Source of the DNA: Pasteurella bettyae CCUG 2042
Lineage (GTDB): Bacteria; Pseudomonadota; Gammaproteobacteria; Enterobacterales; Pasteurellaceae
DNA: 64,000 nt
Direction of reading: 5' to 3'
Assembly (NCBI RefSeq): GCF_000262245.1
Contig: NZ_AJSX01000036.1
Location: forward strand, 1-64,000
Under the pieces are notes generated by a model. That model ran no database searches and was not told where the DNA came from. It saw only the letters and a list, made by a program, of their open reading frames with translations. The number at the start of each line of letters is the position of its first letter. The first letter of the stretch is position 1. Both the position numbers and the translations under genes were made by a program. Below are positions 31,238 through 41,590 of this stretch, piece by piece.

Positions 31238-31756
31238 ATGAATACACCTATTCCGATGTTGGGTATTACTGGCTACAGTGGTAGTGGCAAAACTACTTTA
31301 TTAGAAAAATTAATCCCTCAATTAATTACCTTGGGAATTCGAGTGGCTGTGATTAAACATACTCATCATAACGTACAAACGGACAAACCAGGTAAAGATA
31401 GCTGGCGTATGAAAGAAGCTGGCGCCAATCAAGTGATAATCACCTGCGATGAACGTTGGGCAATAATGACCGAAACGCCACAACAGCCTGCTACGCTGGA
31501 TTATTTAGCAAAACAATTTGACCCTGCCCAACTAGACTTAATACTGGTTGAAGGCTTTAAACAGGAGCCTATAGCAAAGATTCTATTGCATCGTCAAAAT
31601 ATGGAAAAGCCTTTACCTAGCTTAGATGAATATGTTATTGCAACAGCAACAGACTACCCTTTGCACACATTCGTTCCTCATTTAGATATTAATAATATTG
31701 TTCAAATTGCTCAGTTTATTCAAACCTGGCAGCTTCAACAGTGCGGTCAGATTTAG
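31238..31756 (+). CDS. mobB: Molybdopterin-guanine dinucleotide biosynthesis adaptor MobB
   Basis: 172 residues from ATG 31238 (MNTPIPMLGITGYSG); six codons upstream are not needed. P-loop GYSGSGKTTLLEKL, then VIKHTHHN and LVEGFK, as in MobB GTP-binding proteins that assist MobA. AGAT(A)AACC upstream is a weak ribosome-binding site, consistent with coupling to mobA. Confidence 0.94.
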   Translation: MNTPIPMLGITGYSGSGKTTLLEKLIPQLITLGIRVAVIKHTHHNVQTDKPGKDSWRMKEAGANQVIITCDERWAIMTETPQQPATLDYLAKQFDPAQLDLILVEGFKQEPIAKILLHRQNMEKPLPSLDEYVIATATDYPLHTFVPHLDINNIVQIAQFIQTWQLQQCGQI

Positions 31757-31765
31757 GTAAATTTT

Positions 31766-33154
31766 ATGAAGCAAGATGTTGATTATCGTCCCTTAGCTTG
31801 GATTGCGGCCAGTGCTTTATTTATGCAAGCTTTGGATGGTACGATTTTAAATACCGCGTTACCTGCAATTGCTACAGATCTTAATGAATCACCTTTAGCA
31901 ATGCAGTTAGCGATTATTAGCTACGCCTTAACCGTTGCCCTGTTTATTCCTATTAGTGGTTGGGTGGCAGATAAATATGGTACGTTAAATGTTTTTCGTG
32001 TTGCAGTAATTACTTTTGCACTAGGCTCTCTTGCTTGTGCTTTTTCTGAATCATTAAATCAATTAGTTGCTTCTCGGGTACTCCAAGGCTTCGGAGGTTC
32101 TTTAATGATGCCAGTTGCACGACTAACCATTATTCGTGCAGTTCCCAAAAAACAACTTTTATCAGCTTGGAATATGATGGCTACTGCGGGGTTAATGGGA
32201 CCTATTTTAGGGCCAATTCTCGGTGGTTGGATTGTTACTTATACTACTTGGCATTGGATCTTCTTGATTAATATCCCAGTGAGTCTAATTGGCATTTTTC
32301 TTGCGACTAAATTTATGCCAAATATTACAGGTCAATTACGTAAATTAGACTGGAATGGTTTTTGGTTATTTGGTGGCGGCTTAGTCGGTATTACACTAGG
32401 ATTAGATCTAGTGACAGAAGTCTTTGTTGCAAAATGGCAAGCAATAGCAATTATTCTAGGCGGTGTGATTTTATTAATTTGCTATATTTCCTATGCGAAA
32501 AAACATGTTGATCAAGCTTTAGTTCCATTAGATTTATTTAAAGTACGCACTTTTCGAGTTGGTATGAGTGCCAATTTATTAATTCGTCTTTGTGCCTCTG
32601 GTATCCCATTTTTATTACCTCTTATGTATCAAGTCGCATTTAATTTTAGTGCTGATAAGGCGGGTATGTTAATTACCCCTATTGCAATGAGTTCAGTGCT
32701 GGCGAAACCCATTAGTATAAAATTGCTTAATCGTTTTGGTTATAAATATGTTCTTATTGGCACAGCAATGGTGATGACCTGTACTATTTTTGCGATGTCT
32801 CTTTTACATGCCGATAGCGCGTGGTGGATATTGATCCTAAATGTTGCCCTGTATGGCGCATGTATTTCGATTATTTACTCTTCAATCAATACCCTAACCG
32901 TAGGCGATTTAGAGGATAAGCAAGCAAGTGCAGGATCAACCATGCTAAGTGTGGTACAGCAAGTGGGTATCGGTATTGGTATTGCCGTATCTACTTTAAT
33001 TCTCAGTGTTTATCGTTATTTTTTGGGTGATAATATCGAGCAGTTACAACGGGCATTTAGCTACACTTATATGAGTTCAGCGATATTTGGTGTTCTCCTT
33101 GTTTTAGTACTTTTACGCTTGCATCAAGATGATGGTGCTCATTTACATAAATAA
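31766..33154 (+). CDS. Major facilitator transporter, MdtD/DHA2-like
   Basis: 462 residues, about 14 transmembrane segments. FMQALDGTILNTALPAIA is motif D1 of the DHA2 drug:proton antiporters, GWVADKYGTLNVF is motif A and GPILGPILGGWIV is motif C. Overall text resembles E. coli MdtD. Exported substrate unknown. It follows mobB by 9 bases and is probably cotranscribed. Confidence 0.87.
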   Translation: MKQDVDYRPLAWIAASALFMQALDGTILNTALPAIATDLNESPLAMQLAIISYALTVALFIPISGWVADKYGTLNVFRVAVITFALGSLACAFSESLNQLVASRVLQGFGGSLMMPVARLTIIRAVPKKQLLSAWNMMATAGLMGPILGPILGGWIVTYTTWHWIFLINIPVSLIGIFLATKFMPNITGQLRKLDWNGFWLFGGGLVGITLGLDLVTEVFVAKWQAIAIILGGVILLICYISYAKKHVDQALVPLDLFKVRTFRVGMSANLLIRLCASGIPFLLPLMYQVAFNFSADKAGMLITPIAMSSVLAKPISIKLLNRFGYKYVLIGTAMVMTCTIFAMSLLHADSAWWILILNVALYGACISIIYSSINTLTVGDLEDKQASAGSTMLSVVQQVGIGIGIAVSTLILSVYRYFLGDNIEQLQRAFSYTYMSSAIFGVLLVLVLLRLHQDDGAHLHK

Positions 33155-33245
33155 CAGTTATAACTAATAAGATTAGATTATTTTGTTTACACCAAGTTTT
33201 GTTATATTTTAACCTTACTTATTCCCGTTAACCTAGGATTTAAAT

Positions 33246-34844
33246 ATGCAATTAACTACTAAATTTATTCTTGCTGCATTTACCTTATCAGCAACAACCT
33301 TGGTTCAAGCAGAAACTACGTTTATCAACTGTACGAGTCGTGCACCAATGAGTTTTAGTCCAGTTTTAGTGATGGATGGTATCTCTTATAATGCTAGTTC
33401 ACAGCAAGTGTATAATCGTTTAGTGGAATTTAAACGTGGTAGTGTTGATATTGAGCCAGGCTTAGCTGAAAGCTGGGAAATTAGCGAAGATGGTTTGAGC
33501 TATACTTTCCATTTAAGAAAAGGTGTGAAATTCCATTCCAATAAACTTTTTACACCAAGCCGAGAATTTAATGCAGATGATGTTTTATTTTCATTCCAAC
33601 GTCAATTAGATAAACAACATCCATATCATAATGTTTCAAACGCCACCTATCCGTATTTCAATTCTATGAAATTCCCTGAATTATTAAAATCTGTGGAAAA
33701 AGTGGATGATAATACGGTACGAGTTAACTTAACCCATAAAGATGCTACTTTCTTAGCAAGTTTAGGTATGGATTTCTTATCTATTTATTCTGCAGAATAT
33801 GCAGATAAAATGTTAAAAGCAAACCAACCTGAAACCATTGATAAAGAACCTATTGGTACAGGTCCATTCATCTTTGCTGGCTATCAAGTGGATAAATCAG
33901 TACGTTTTATTGCCAATCCAGATTATTGGAAAGGAAAACCAAGCTTAGATCGTTTGGTGTTTAGTATCACTCCTGATGCAACAACTCGCTATGCAAAATT
34001 ACAAACAGGCGCCTGTGATTTAGCAGAGTTTCCAAATGTAGCGGATTTAGAACGAATGAAAGCAGATAAACGGATTCAAATGCCATCTCAAGAGGGTTTG
34101 AATGTGGCTTATATCGCTTTCAATACAGAAAAAGCACCTTTTAATAATGTAAAAGTACGCCAAGCATTAAACTATGCTGTAGATAAAAAAACTATCTTAA
34201 ATGCGGTTTATCAAAGTGCTGGTGTATCTGCGAAAAATCCATTACCGCCAACAATCTGGAGCTATAACGATAGCATAGAAGAATATCCATACAACCCAGA
34301 AAAAGCCAAACAATTATTAGCTGAAGCAGGTTTTCCTAATGGTTTTGAAACAGAATTATGGGTACAGCCTGTAGTGCGCAACTCAAATCCGAACCCACGT
34401 CGTATGTCTGAATTAGTACAAAGTGATTGGGAAAAAGTCGGGGTGAAAGCAAAATTAGTAACTTATGAATGGGGTGACTATATTAAACGTGCCAAAGCTG
34501 GTGAATTAACAGCAGGTACCTTTGGCTGGTCAGGAGATAATGGCGATCCCGATAATTTCTTAAACCCATTATTAGGTAGCTCAAATATTGGTAATAGTAA
34601 TTATGCACGTTGGAAAAATGCTGATTTTGACGCTTTATTAGCAAAAGCCATTGGCTTAACAGATAAAGCACAACGTGCGGAATTATATAAACAAGCTCAA
34701 GTCATCGTGCATGAGCAAGCACCTTGGATTCCAATGGCTCACGCAGTAACTTATGCCCCATTAAGTGCTCGTGTACGTGACTTTAAACAAAGCCCATTTG
34801 GTTATAGTGCCTTCTATGGTGTGAGTGTAGAAGAAAATAAATAA
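33246..34844 (+). CDS. dppA: Periplasmic dipeptide/heme-binding protein of an ABC importer (SBP family 5)
   Basis: 532 residues. Sec signal peptide with cleavage after VQA (no lipobox, so a free periplasmic protein unlike the HbpA lipoprotein). Family-5 signature LAESWEISEDGLSYTFHLRKGVKFH, then PIGTGPF, YWKGKP and VRQALNYAVDKKTI. DppA homologues deliver dipeptides and, in some species, heme or glutathione. No permease or ATPase gene follows; the locus is closed by a terminator. Confidence 0.85.
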   Translation: MQLTTKFILAAFTLSATTLVQAETTFINCTSRAPMSFSPVLVMDGISYNASSQQVYNRLVEFKRGSVDIEPGLAESWEISEDGLSYTFHLRKGVKFHSNKLFTPSREFNADDVLFSFQRQLDKQHPYHNVSNATYPYFNSMKFPELLKSVEKVDDNTVRVNLTHKDATFLASLGMDFLSIYSAEYADKMLKANQPETIDKEPIGTGPFIFAGYQVDKSVRFIANPDYWKGKPSLDRLVFSITPDATTRYAKLQTGACDLAEFPNVADLERMKADKRIQMPSQEGLNVAYIAFNTEKAPFNNVKVRQALNYAVDKKTILNAVYQSAGVSAKNPLPPTIWSYNDSIEEYPYNPEKAKQLLAEAGFPNGFETELWVQPVVRNSNPNPRRMSELVQSDWEKVGVKAKLVTYEWGDYIKRAKAGELTAGTFGWSGDNGDPDNFLNPLLGSSNIGNSNYARWKNADFDALLAKAIGLTDKAQRAELYKQAQVIVHEQAPWIPMAHAVTYAPLSARVRDFKQSPFGYSAFYGVSVEENK

Positions 34845-35019
34845 TTATGTTTCTATGCAAACCATTCTGTGCTTTTATTATCCATTTATATTAGGCACAG
34901 AAGTGACTAAATTAACAAACTGCGGTTAGTTTTTTAAAAATTATTAAGGGGAAATATGATATTTCCCTTTCATTTTTATAAATTCTATAGATAACTAAGT
35001 GTCTATTGATGAGCAAGTA

Positions 35020-35047
35020 AAAAGGCAGATATTAATATCTGCCTTTT
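35020..35047. terminator. Bidirectional terminator between dppA and proS
   Basis: Perfect 28-bp palindrome with arms AAAAGGCAGATATT and its complement; A run left and T run right serve both convergent genes. Confidence 0.9.
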
Positions 35048-35063
35048 CTTATGGATAAAAGTA

Positions 35064-36779
35064 TTAAGCGTTAATTTGCTCTTTTAAGAAAGCTAACAAT
35101 TGTTCTTTAGCGATCATTTGCTTTTCGCCTGTGCGACGATTTTTATACTCGATTTCGCCATTTGCCAGGTTTTTCTCACCAATAACAAGCATATGTGGCA
35201 CACCGATTAATTCCATATCCGCAAACATTACACCAGGGCGTTCTTTACGATCATCAAAAATCACTTCGACACCTTGGTTGTTTAAGCTGTTATAAAGTTC
35301 TTCAACATAAGCTTGAACACTTTCAGATTTATGCATATTCATTGGCACAATTGCCACAGTAAATGGTGCAATAGCATCACTTGGCCAAATAATACCACGT
35401 TCATCATGATGTTGTTCGATTGCAGATGCCACCACTCGTGTTACACCAATACCATAACATCCCATGGTCATCACCAATGGTTTGCCGTCTTCACCTTGAA
35501 CAGTCGCTCCCATTGCTTCAGAATATTTCTTACCCAATTGGAAGATGTGTCCCACTTCAATGCCACGCTTAATTAATAATGTTCCTTTACCATCTGGGCT
35601 TGGATCGCCTTCTACCACATTACGTAAATCAGCTACTTTAGGTAATGCCACATCACGCTCCCAGTTAATATTGAAATAATGTTTACCATCAATATTTGCA
35701 CCCGCAGCAAAATCATTCATCACGGCCACTGAACGGTCAATAATCACTGGAATATTCAAGTTCACAGGGCCCAATGAGCCAACTCCCGCACCAACTTTCG
35801 CTTTAATATCCGCTTCATCAGCAAATTCAAATGGTGATGCCACTTCAGGTAATTTTTCTGCTTTGATTTCATTGAGCTCATGATCACCACGAATCACTAA
35901 TGCTACTAATGGCTGTTCTTCTGTTGCACCTTTTACAATTAAGGTTTTCACTGTTTTCTCAATTGATAAATTAAATTGTGCTACTAATTCTGCAATAGTT
36001 TTCGCATTTGGGGTATCGACTAATTGCATTTCTGCCATTGGTGCTTGGCGTTCACCTACAGCGATCGCTTCTGCTAATTCAATATTCGCTGCATAATCAG
36101 ATTCTGTTGAGAACACCACATCATCTTCACCACTTGAAGCTAATACTTGGAACTCATGTGATGCTGAACCACCAATAGAGCCTGTATCTGCTTGTACTGC
36201 ACGGAAATCTAAACCTAAACGAGTAAAAATATTACTATAAGTTTGGTACATCACATCATAGGTTTCTTGTAATGATTCTTTAGTTGTGTGGAAAGAATAA
36301 GCATCTTTCATAATAAATTCACGTGAACGCATTACACCAAAACGAGGGCGCACTTCATCACGGAATTTTGTTTGAATTTGATATAGATTTAATGGAAGTT
36401 GTTTGTATGAACTCACTTCACGACGGACTAAATCCGTAATCACTTCTTCATGAGTCGGTCCTAATACAAAATCACGGTTACCACGATCGTTAAAACGCAA
36501 TAATTCAGGGCCATACTGTTCCCAACGACCAGATTCTTGCCATAACTCGGCAGGTTGAACCACTGGCATTAATACTTCAATAGCTCCACTTTTATTCATT
36601 TCTTCACGAATAATATTTTTTACTTTTTCTAATACACGAATACCCGTAGGTAGCCAGTTATATAAACCTGAAGCCATTGGGCGAATCATCCCCGCCCGTA
36701 ACATTAATTGATGGCTAACCACTTGAGCATCATTTGGGGTCTCTTTTAAAGTTGAGAAAAGGTATTTGCTTGTACGCAT
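35064..36779 (-). CDS. proS: Prolyl-tRNA synthetase (bacterial type with editing domain)
   Basis: 571 residues. Class II synthetase motif 2 region ([26 protein letters not shown]) and motif 3 ([17 protein letters not shown]) are clear. The inserted YbaK-like editing domain (about 225-405, including VKTLIVKG and [15 protein letters not shown]) removes mischarged alanine. C-terminal anticodon-binding domain [22 protein letters not shown]. Monocistronic. Confidence 0.97.
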   Translation of the reverse strand: MRTSKYLFSTLKETPNDAQVVSHQLMLRAGMIRPMASGLYNWLPTGIRVLEKVKNIIREEMNKSGAIEVLMPVVQPAELWQESGRWEQYGPELLRFNDRGNRDFVLGPTHEEVITDLVRREVSSYKQLPLNLYQIQTKFRDEVRPRFGVMRSREFIMKDAYSFHTTKESLQETYDVMYQTYSNIFTRLGLDFRAVQADTGSIGGSASHEFQVLASSGEDDVVFSTESDYAANIELAEAIAVGERQAPMAEMQLVDTPNAKTIAELVAQFNLSIEKTVKTLIVKGATEEQPLVALVIRGDHELNEIKAEKLPEVASPFEFADEADIKAKVGAGVGSLGPVNLNIPVIIDRSVAVMNDFAAGANIDGKHYFNINWERDVALPKVADLRNVVEGDPSPDGKGTLLIKRGIEVGHIFQLGKKYSEAMGATVQGEDGKPLVMTMGCYGIGVTRVVASAIEQHHDERGIIWPSDAIAPFTVAIVPMNMHKSESVQAYVEELYNSLNNQGVEVIFDDRKERPGVMFADMELIGVPHMLVIGEKNLANGEIEYKNRRTGEKQMIAKEQLLAFLKEQINA

Positions 36780-36889
36780 TATGATTATTCCTAGTAAATA
36801 TATTTTTTGAATAGAAAAATTGGCGATAGTGTACCATTTTCAGGTATGTTGGAGAATGGGAATGTAACAAATAAATCCAATTAGAAGCT

Positions 36890-36928
36890 AAAGTGCGGTA
36901 ACAATTTTAAAAATTATTACCGCACTTT
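36890..36928 (-). terminator. Terminator of the GST gene, inverted uptake-signal pair
   Basis: AAAGTGCGGTAA and TTACCGCACTTT, perfect 12-bp arms around an AT loop. Confidence 0.88.
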
Positions 36929-36948
36929 CACCTTTCATAAATGTCAAA

Positions 36949-37566
36949 TTAAGCGCTTAAACCTTGTTTAACTAATACCGTTTTCACCCCAACATCTGCG
37001 GCTACACGTTGATAGAAAGGTTCGAGATTTTTGAATTGGCTATAATCTAAACCTAAAGCTTTACACCAACGCAATTCAACATATAAGTATACATCGGCTA
37101 CGGAGATTTGTTCACCAAAGAAAATGTGGCTTTCCAAATGATCATTAGCAATACTTAACATACGAAGAATATTCTCAGCAGCCGCTTTACGGATTTGTTT
37201 GCTTAACTCTTCATTACCTTCAGCATAAGCGGGTAAACGAAATAAAGGAGCAAAGGCTTTATGTAAGTCTGCATTGAAAAAAGCTAACCAACGCATTTGT
37301 TTTGCTTTATCTTGTGCGGTCTTACTACCAAAAATTTTGGTTTCTGGCGATAAATCATTTAAGTAAGTTAAGATAGCTATATTTTGTGAAAGTGCTAAAT
37401 CACCATCAACTAATAAAGGGACTTGACCTAAAGGGTTTAATTTTAAATATTCTGCGGATTTAATTTCTTCACGAGTGACAGCAACTGCTTCATAATCTTC
37501 ACCAATCCATTCTAAAGCGGTATGTGGAACAATTGAACAAGCACCGGGTAAATAATAAAGTTTCAT
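36949..37566 (-). CDS. Glutathione S-transferase family protein
   Basis: 205 residues. Thioredoxin-like N-terminus [20 protein letters not shown] with the beta-class Cys (GACS), the cis-Pro GQVPLL and Ser of the glutathione site ([10 protein letters not shown]), then an all-helical C-terminal domain. Similar to bacterial beta-class GSTs; substrate unknown. It lies 18 bases after lysA in the same direction, so it may share its transcript. Confidence 0.9.
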   Translation of the reverse strand: MKLYYLPGACSIVPHTALEWIGEDYEAVAVTREEIKSAEYLKLNPLGQVPLLVDGDLALSQNIAILTYLNDLSPETKIFGSKTAQDKAKQMRWLAFFNADLHKAFAPLFRLPAYAEGNEELSKQIRKAAAENILRMLSIANDHLESHIFFGEQISVADVYLYVELRWCKALGLDYSQFKNLEPFYQRVAADVGVKTVLVKQGLSA

Positions 37567-37584
37567 AAAGTTCTCCTGTATGAT

Positions 37585-38835
37585 TTATGCCAATAGGGCT
37601 TCTAAAGCCCATAGTTCTTTATGATCAGCACGGCGACGAATTAAATGCGCTTGATTGCCATCCACCATCACTTCCGCCGTTAATGGTCGAGAATTATAAG
37701 TAGAAGACATACTTGCCCCATAAGCACCTGCTGAACGTTGTACAAGGTAATCACCTTGAGCAATGGCTAATTGGCGTTGTTTGCCTAAAAAATCTGAAGT
37801 TTCACAAATTGGACCAACCACATCATAAACCTGAGATTCACGCGTTAAAGTGCGGTCAGCTTCAATAATATTCATATAAGCTTCATATAAGGCTGGACGA
37901 ATCATATCGTTCATACCGGCATCAACAATCGCAAAATTACGGGTTTCATTTGTTTTTAGATATTCCACTTTAGTGACTAAAATCCCCGCATTTGCACTAA
38001 TGGCACGGCCTGGCTCAAGAATAATTTCTAAATTTTCATAATGTTTGAGTTTTTCCAGTAACGCTTTAGCATAATCCGTTGGGTGAGGAGGCGTCTCATT
38101 AGTATAAGTCACCCCTAAACCACCACCTAAGTCTAAATGCTCAAGGATAATGCCATCTTGAGTTAATTGTTCGATTAAAATCATCAGACGATCTACCGCA
38201 TCTAAAAACGGTTGGATTTCTGTTAATTGCGAACCAATATGGCAATCCATACCTGTTACTTTAATATGAGGTAATTTAGTGGCTAAATGATAAACTTCAC
38301 GTGCTTTATCCACACTTATACCAAATTTATTTTCTTTTAACCCAGTAGAGATATAAGGGTGAGTATGAGCATCCACATCAGGATTTATCCGCAATGAAAT
38401 GGGAGCAATCTTGCCTAATTGACCAGCAATCTCATTAATTCGATATAATTCAGCCTGACTTTCTACATTGAAACAACGAATGCCTAATTCTAATGCACGG
38501 GCAATTTCTTTAGCATTCTTAGCCACACCAGAGAATACCACTTTATGTGGATCGCCACCTGCAACCATAACACGCTCGAGTTCACCTTGCGAAACAATAT
38601 CAAAACCCGCACCTAATTTTGCCATCACTTGTAAAATGGCAATATTAGGATTAGATTTCACTGCAAAACAAACTAAATGCGGATGTTCACCAAAGGCACT
38701 ATCAAAAGCCTTCCAATGGCACTCAAGCGTGGCTCGAGAATAAATATAAAGCGGTGTGCCAAATTGTTCTGCAAGCTCAGTGACTGCTAAATCTTCGGCA
38801 AATAATTTATTGTTTTTATATTGGAAAAAATCCAT
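37585..38835 (-). CDS. lysA: Diaminopimelate decarboxylase
   Basis: 416 residues. PLP enzyme of fold type III making lysine from meso-diaminopimelate. PLP lysine in FAVKSNPNIAIL (about residue 58), HIGSQL, LDLGGGLGVTY and EPGRAISANAGILV are present, as is the catalytic CETSDFLG Cys and RSAGAYGASMSSTYNSRP. It follows lptM, replacing dapF in the Enterobacterial order. Confidence 0.96.
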   Translation of the reverse strand: MDFFQYKNNKLFAEDLAVTELAEQFGTPLYIYSRATLECHWKAFDSAFGEHPHLVCFAVKSNPNIAILQVMAKLGAGFDIVSQGELERVMVAGGDPHKVVFSGVAKNAKEIARALELGIRCFNVESQAELYRINEIAGQLGKIAPISLRINPDVDAHTHPYISTGLKENKFGISVDKAREVYHLATKLPHIKVTGMDCHIGSQLTEIQPFLDAVDRLMILIEQLTQDGIILEHLDLGGGLGVTYTNETPPHPTDYAKALLEKLKHYENLEIILEPGRAISANAGILVTKVEYLKTNETRNFAIVDAGMNDMIRPALYEAYMNIIEADRTLTRESQVYDVVGPICETSDFLGKQRQLAIAQGDYLVQRSAGAYGASMSSTYNSRPLTAEVMVDGNQAHLIRRRADHKELWALEALLA

Positions 38836-38858
38836 ATGTTGTGTCCTGCTTGCTATTT

Positions 38859-38981
38859 TTATGGCTGTTCTGTGTGTTTTTGCGGTGTTTGTTCAGGATA
38901 ATACAGAGGGCCTTTAACGCCACAGCCCATCATAGCAGTACAAAGTGCGGTCAAAATAACCAGAGAAATAAATTTTTTCAT
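38859..38981 (-). CDS. lptM: Small lipoprotein LptM (YifL)
   Basis: 40 residues. Lipoprotein signal peptide KKFISLVILTALCTAMMGC with lipidated Cys20, then GVKGPLYYPE, the conserved core of YifL/LptM, and a short polar tail. In E. coli LptM helps mature the LPS translocon LptD/LptE. It sits between divergent cyaY and lysA, as in relatives (cyaY-yifL). A Hin-type uptake signal forms codons for Thr-Ala-Leu in the signal peptide. Stop and start are inferred directly from the bases. Confidence 0.9.
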   Translation of the reverse strand: MKKFISLVILTALCTAMMGCGVKGPLYYPEQTPQKHTEQP

Positions 38982-39078
38982 GTTGATTTCCTAACTGATG
39001 AAAATTTACATTCATTCTATCTTTAAAGACAGAAAATATCTATAATTCTGCTCTCAAACTAAAAAATAAGGCAATTTT

Positions 39079-39387
39079 ATGAATGTAGCAGAATTTCACG
39101 AAAATATTGACCAAATCTGGAACAGTATTGAAGAGCAATTAGAACAACAAGATATTGATGTGGATTGCGAACGTCAGGGTGCAGTATTTAATATTACCTT
39201 TAACGATGGCAATCAAATCGTCATCAATAAACAAGAAGCGATGTTAGAACTTTGGTTAGCTAGTCGTTTAGGCGGTTTGCACTTTGCTTACCGTGATGGT
39301 GACTGGCTCAACCATGACAATCTACGTTTTTGGGATTGTTTAGCTCAAGCAATGGCATTTTATGGCGAACCAGTGAGCTTCGCTTAA
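39079..39387 (+). CDS. cyaY: Frataxin-like iron-sulfur assembly protein CyaY
   Basis: 102 residues. Acidic first helix (EFHENIDQIWNSIEEQLEQQDIDVDCE) for iron binding, then beta-sheet with IVINKQEAMLELWLASRLGGLHF and the conserved WLN...W end. Modulates IscS in Fe-S cluster assembly. Its stop overlaps the recQ start (TAATG). Confidence 0.95.
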   Translation: MNVAEFHENIDQIWNSIEEQLEQQDIDVDCERQGAVFNITFNDGNQIVINKQEAMLELWLASRLGGLHFAYRDGDWLNHDNLRFWDCLAQAMAFYGEPVSFA

Positions 39388-41279
39388 TGACTGATGTTGT
39401 AGTCAATGAAGTTACTCAAAGTGCGGTGAAAATTTCAAAAAATTTGACCGCACTTGAAGTGCTGCGTTCCGTCTTTGGTTATCAATCCTTTCGTAAAGGT
39501 CAAGAAGAAGTGATTGAAGCGGCCTTAACTGGTCGTGATAGCTTAGTCGTCATGGCAACGGGGAACGGCAAATCCCTCTGCTATCAAATCCCTGCTTTAT
39601 GTTTTGAGGGGCTAACTTTAGTCATTTCACCACTGATTTCTTTAATGAAAGATCAAGTGGATCAGTTACTCACTAATGGTATCTCCGCAGATTTTCTAAA
39701 TAGTACTCAGTCTTTTGAACAACAACAAAAGGTGCAAAATAAAGCCATTTCGGGAGAACTGAAATTGCTTTATCTTTCACCTGAAAAAGTGATGACTAAC
39801 AGTTTTTTTCAGTTCATCTCTTTATGTAATGTCAGCTTTATTGCCATTGATGAAGCCCATTGTATCTCACAATGGGGGCATGATTTTCGTCCTGAATATA
39901 CCCAATTAGGTGGTCTCAAAAGCTGTTTTCCCAACGCGCCTGTAATGGCATTAACAGCTACAGCAGACCGCACTACACGGCAAGATATTCTACAAAATTT
40001 GCATTTAAATGAACCGCACTTATACGTAGGAAGCTTTGATCGCCCGAATATCCGCTATACCCTAGTGGAAAAATTCAAGCCCATGGATCAGCTCTGTAAT
40101 TTTGTCGTGGCACAAAAAGGCAAAAGTGGTATTGTTTATTGTAATAGCCGTAGCAAAGTAGAACGCATTGCTGAAGCCTTAAAGAAAAAGGGCGTGTCTG
40201 CAGCAGGCTATCATGCAGGCATGGAACCGCAACAACGTGATGCCGTGCAACAAGCTTTCCAGCGAGATAATATTCAAGTAGTCGTAGCAACTATCGCTTT
40301 TGGCATGGGAATTAATAAATCTAACGTGCGTTTTGTCGCTCACTTTGATTTATCTCGTAGCATTGAAGCTTATTATCAAGAAACTGGACGTGCAGGACGT
40401 GATGATTTGCCTGCTGAAGCCGTATTATTTTACGAACCTGCCGATTATGCCTGGCTACATAAAATGTTGTTAGAAGAGCCCGAAGGTCCACAACGAGAAA
40501 TCAAACAACATAAGTTAGAAGCTATTGGTGAATTTGCAGAAAGCCAAACTTGTCGCCGTTTAGTATTACTGAATTATTTCGGTGAAAATCGTCAAAAACC
40601 TTGTCAAAACTGTGATATTTGTCTCGATCCACCAAAAAAATATGATGGTTTATTAGATGCACAGAAAATTCTTTCTACGATTTACCGCACTGGGCAATGT
40701 TTTGGTACACAATATGTGATTGGCGTAATGCGTGGATTACAAAATCAGAAGATCAAAGAAAATCAACATGATCAACTGTCGGTATATGGTATTGGTAAAG
40801 ATAAAAGTAAAGAATATTGGCAGTCAGTGATTCGCCAATTAATTCATCTTGGCTTAGTACAACAAATACTCAATGACTTTGGAATGGGAAGCCGATTGCA
40901 ACTTACTGAAAGTGCGAGACCTGTGTTACGAGGTGAAGTTCCCTTACAATTAGCCATGCCGAGACTATCCTCAGTTACCATGGCTCAAACACCGCAGAAA
41001 AATGCCATTATCTACTATGATAAGGATTTATTTGCTCGTTTACGTTTCTTACGTAAACAAATTGCTGATAAAGAAAATATTCCGCCTTATATCGTGTTTA
41101 ATGATGCAACATTACAAGAAATGGCATTACATAAACCAACAACTCGAGTGGAAATGCTACAAATTAATGGTGTTGGCGCAACCAAATTAGAACGCTACGG
41201 GCAAGCATTTATGGCAATTATCAAAGAACATAAATCCTTAGCTAAAGTCAGCAAAAATCCTTTGGAATTACATGCTTAA
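39387..41279 (+). CDS. recQ: ATP-dependent DNA helicase RecQ
   Basis: 630 residues from ATG 39387, which overlaps the cyaY stop; nineteen in-frame codons inside cyaY are rejected. Motif 0 GYQSFRKGQEEVI, Walker A MATGNGKSLCYQ (Asn in place of a Gly), DEAHCISQWGHDFRPEY, motif VI QETGRAGRDD, the RQC zinc Cys set (CRR...CQNCDIC) and an HRDC domain (FARLRFLRKQIADKENIPPYIVF). Acts in recombination and replication repair. An inverted pair of uptake signals lies in codons 11-22. Confidence 0.96.
   Translation: MTDVVVNEVTQSAVKISKNLTALEVLRSVFGYQSFRKGQEEVIEAALTGRDSLVVMATGNGKSLCYQIPALCFEGLTLVISPLISLMKDQVDQLLTNGISADFLNSTQSFEQQQKVQNKAISGELKLLYLSPEKVMTNSFFQFISLCNVSFIAIDEAHCISQWGHDFRPEYTQLGGLKSCFPNAPVMALTATADRTTRQDILQNLHLNEPHLYVGSFDRPNIRYTLVEKFKPMDQLCNFVVAQKGKSGIVYCNSRSKVERIAEALKKKGVSAAGYHAGMEPQQRDAVQQAFQRDNIQVVVATIAFGMGINKSNVRFVAHFDLSRSIEAYYQETGRAGRDDLPAEAVLFYEPADYAWLHKMLLEEPEGPQREIKQHKLEAIGEFAESQTCRRLVLLNYFGENRQKPCQNCDICLDPPKKYDGLLDAQKILSTIYRTGQCFGTQYVIGVMRGLQNQKIKENQHDQLSVYGIGKDKSKEYWQSVIRQLIHLGLVQQILNDFGMGSRLQLTESARPVLRGEVPLQLAMPRLSSVTMAQTPQKNAIIYYDKDLFARLRFLRKQIADKENIPPYIVFNDATLQEMALHKPTTRVEMLQINGVGATKLERYGQAFMAIIKEHKSLAKVSKNPLELHA
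39418..39452 (+). repeat. Inverted uptake-signal pair inside the recQ coding region
   Basis: AAGTGCGGT and ACCGCACTT, facing each other 17 bases apart within the first 25 codons of recQ. The RNA can form a 9-bp stem. Elsewhere in this window such pairs are terminators. Confidence 0.75.
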
Positions 41280-41516
41280 GCTCTCGCCCCGGTGATCCAA
41301 ATACATGTGGGTTAAAAGCACCGCATCAATGCCAGCATCAATCTGATCCACGCTTTCAGGCAACGCAATCATTGGGTTGCGTAAATACCTGTTCACCGTA
41401 CCCGGGAAGCCATCAAAGCTCTCTTTTTCCGCTAAAAACGGATCTTCTAAAAAAGTCACGCCTGCGTAGGTAATTTTTGCGGTAGCATTGCGAAGGTATT
41501 GGTATTGTAACGTCAT
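41268..41516 (-). pseudogene. Truncated metallo-beta-lactamase-fold hydrolase
   Basis: Only the first 70 or so residues of a metal-dependent hydrolase remain: a start at ITYAGVTFLEDPFLAEK and the beginning of the metal motif as LLTHMYLDHRGE (normally THxHxDH, so the second His is Tyr). The reading frame then runs into the 3' end of recQ and stops. The break, at about 41280, marks the left junction of the foreign island. It is read in the same direction as the LysR gene beside it. Confidence 0.75.
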
Positions 41517-41590
41517 AATCTTTCCTTAATTTGCAAAATTTTGTTGAAAATAGACCGCTTGTTGCGATGGCGGCTATTATGGGCAAAAGT

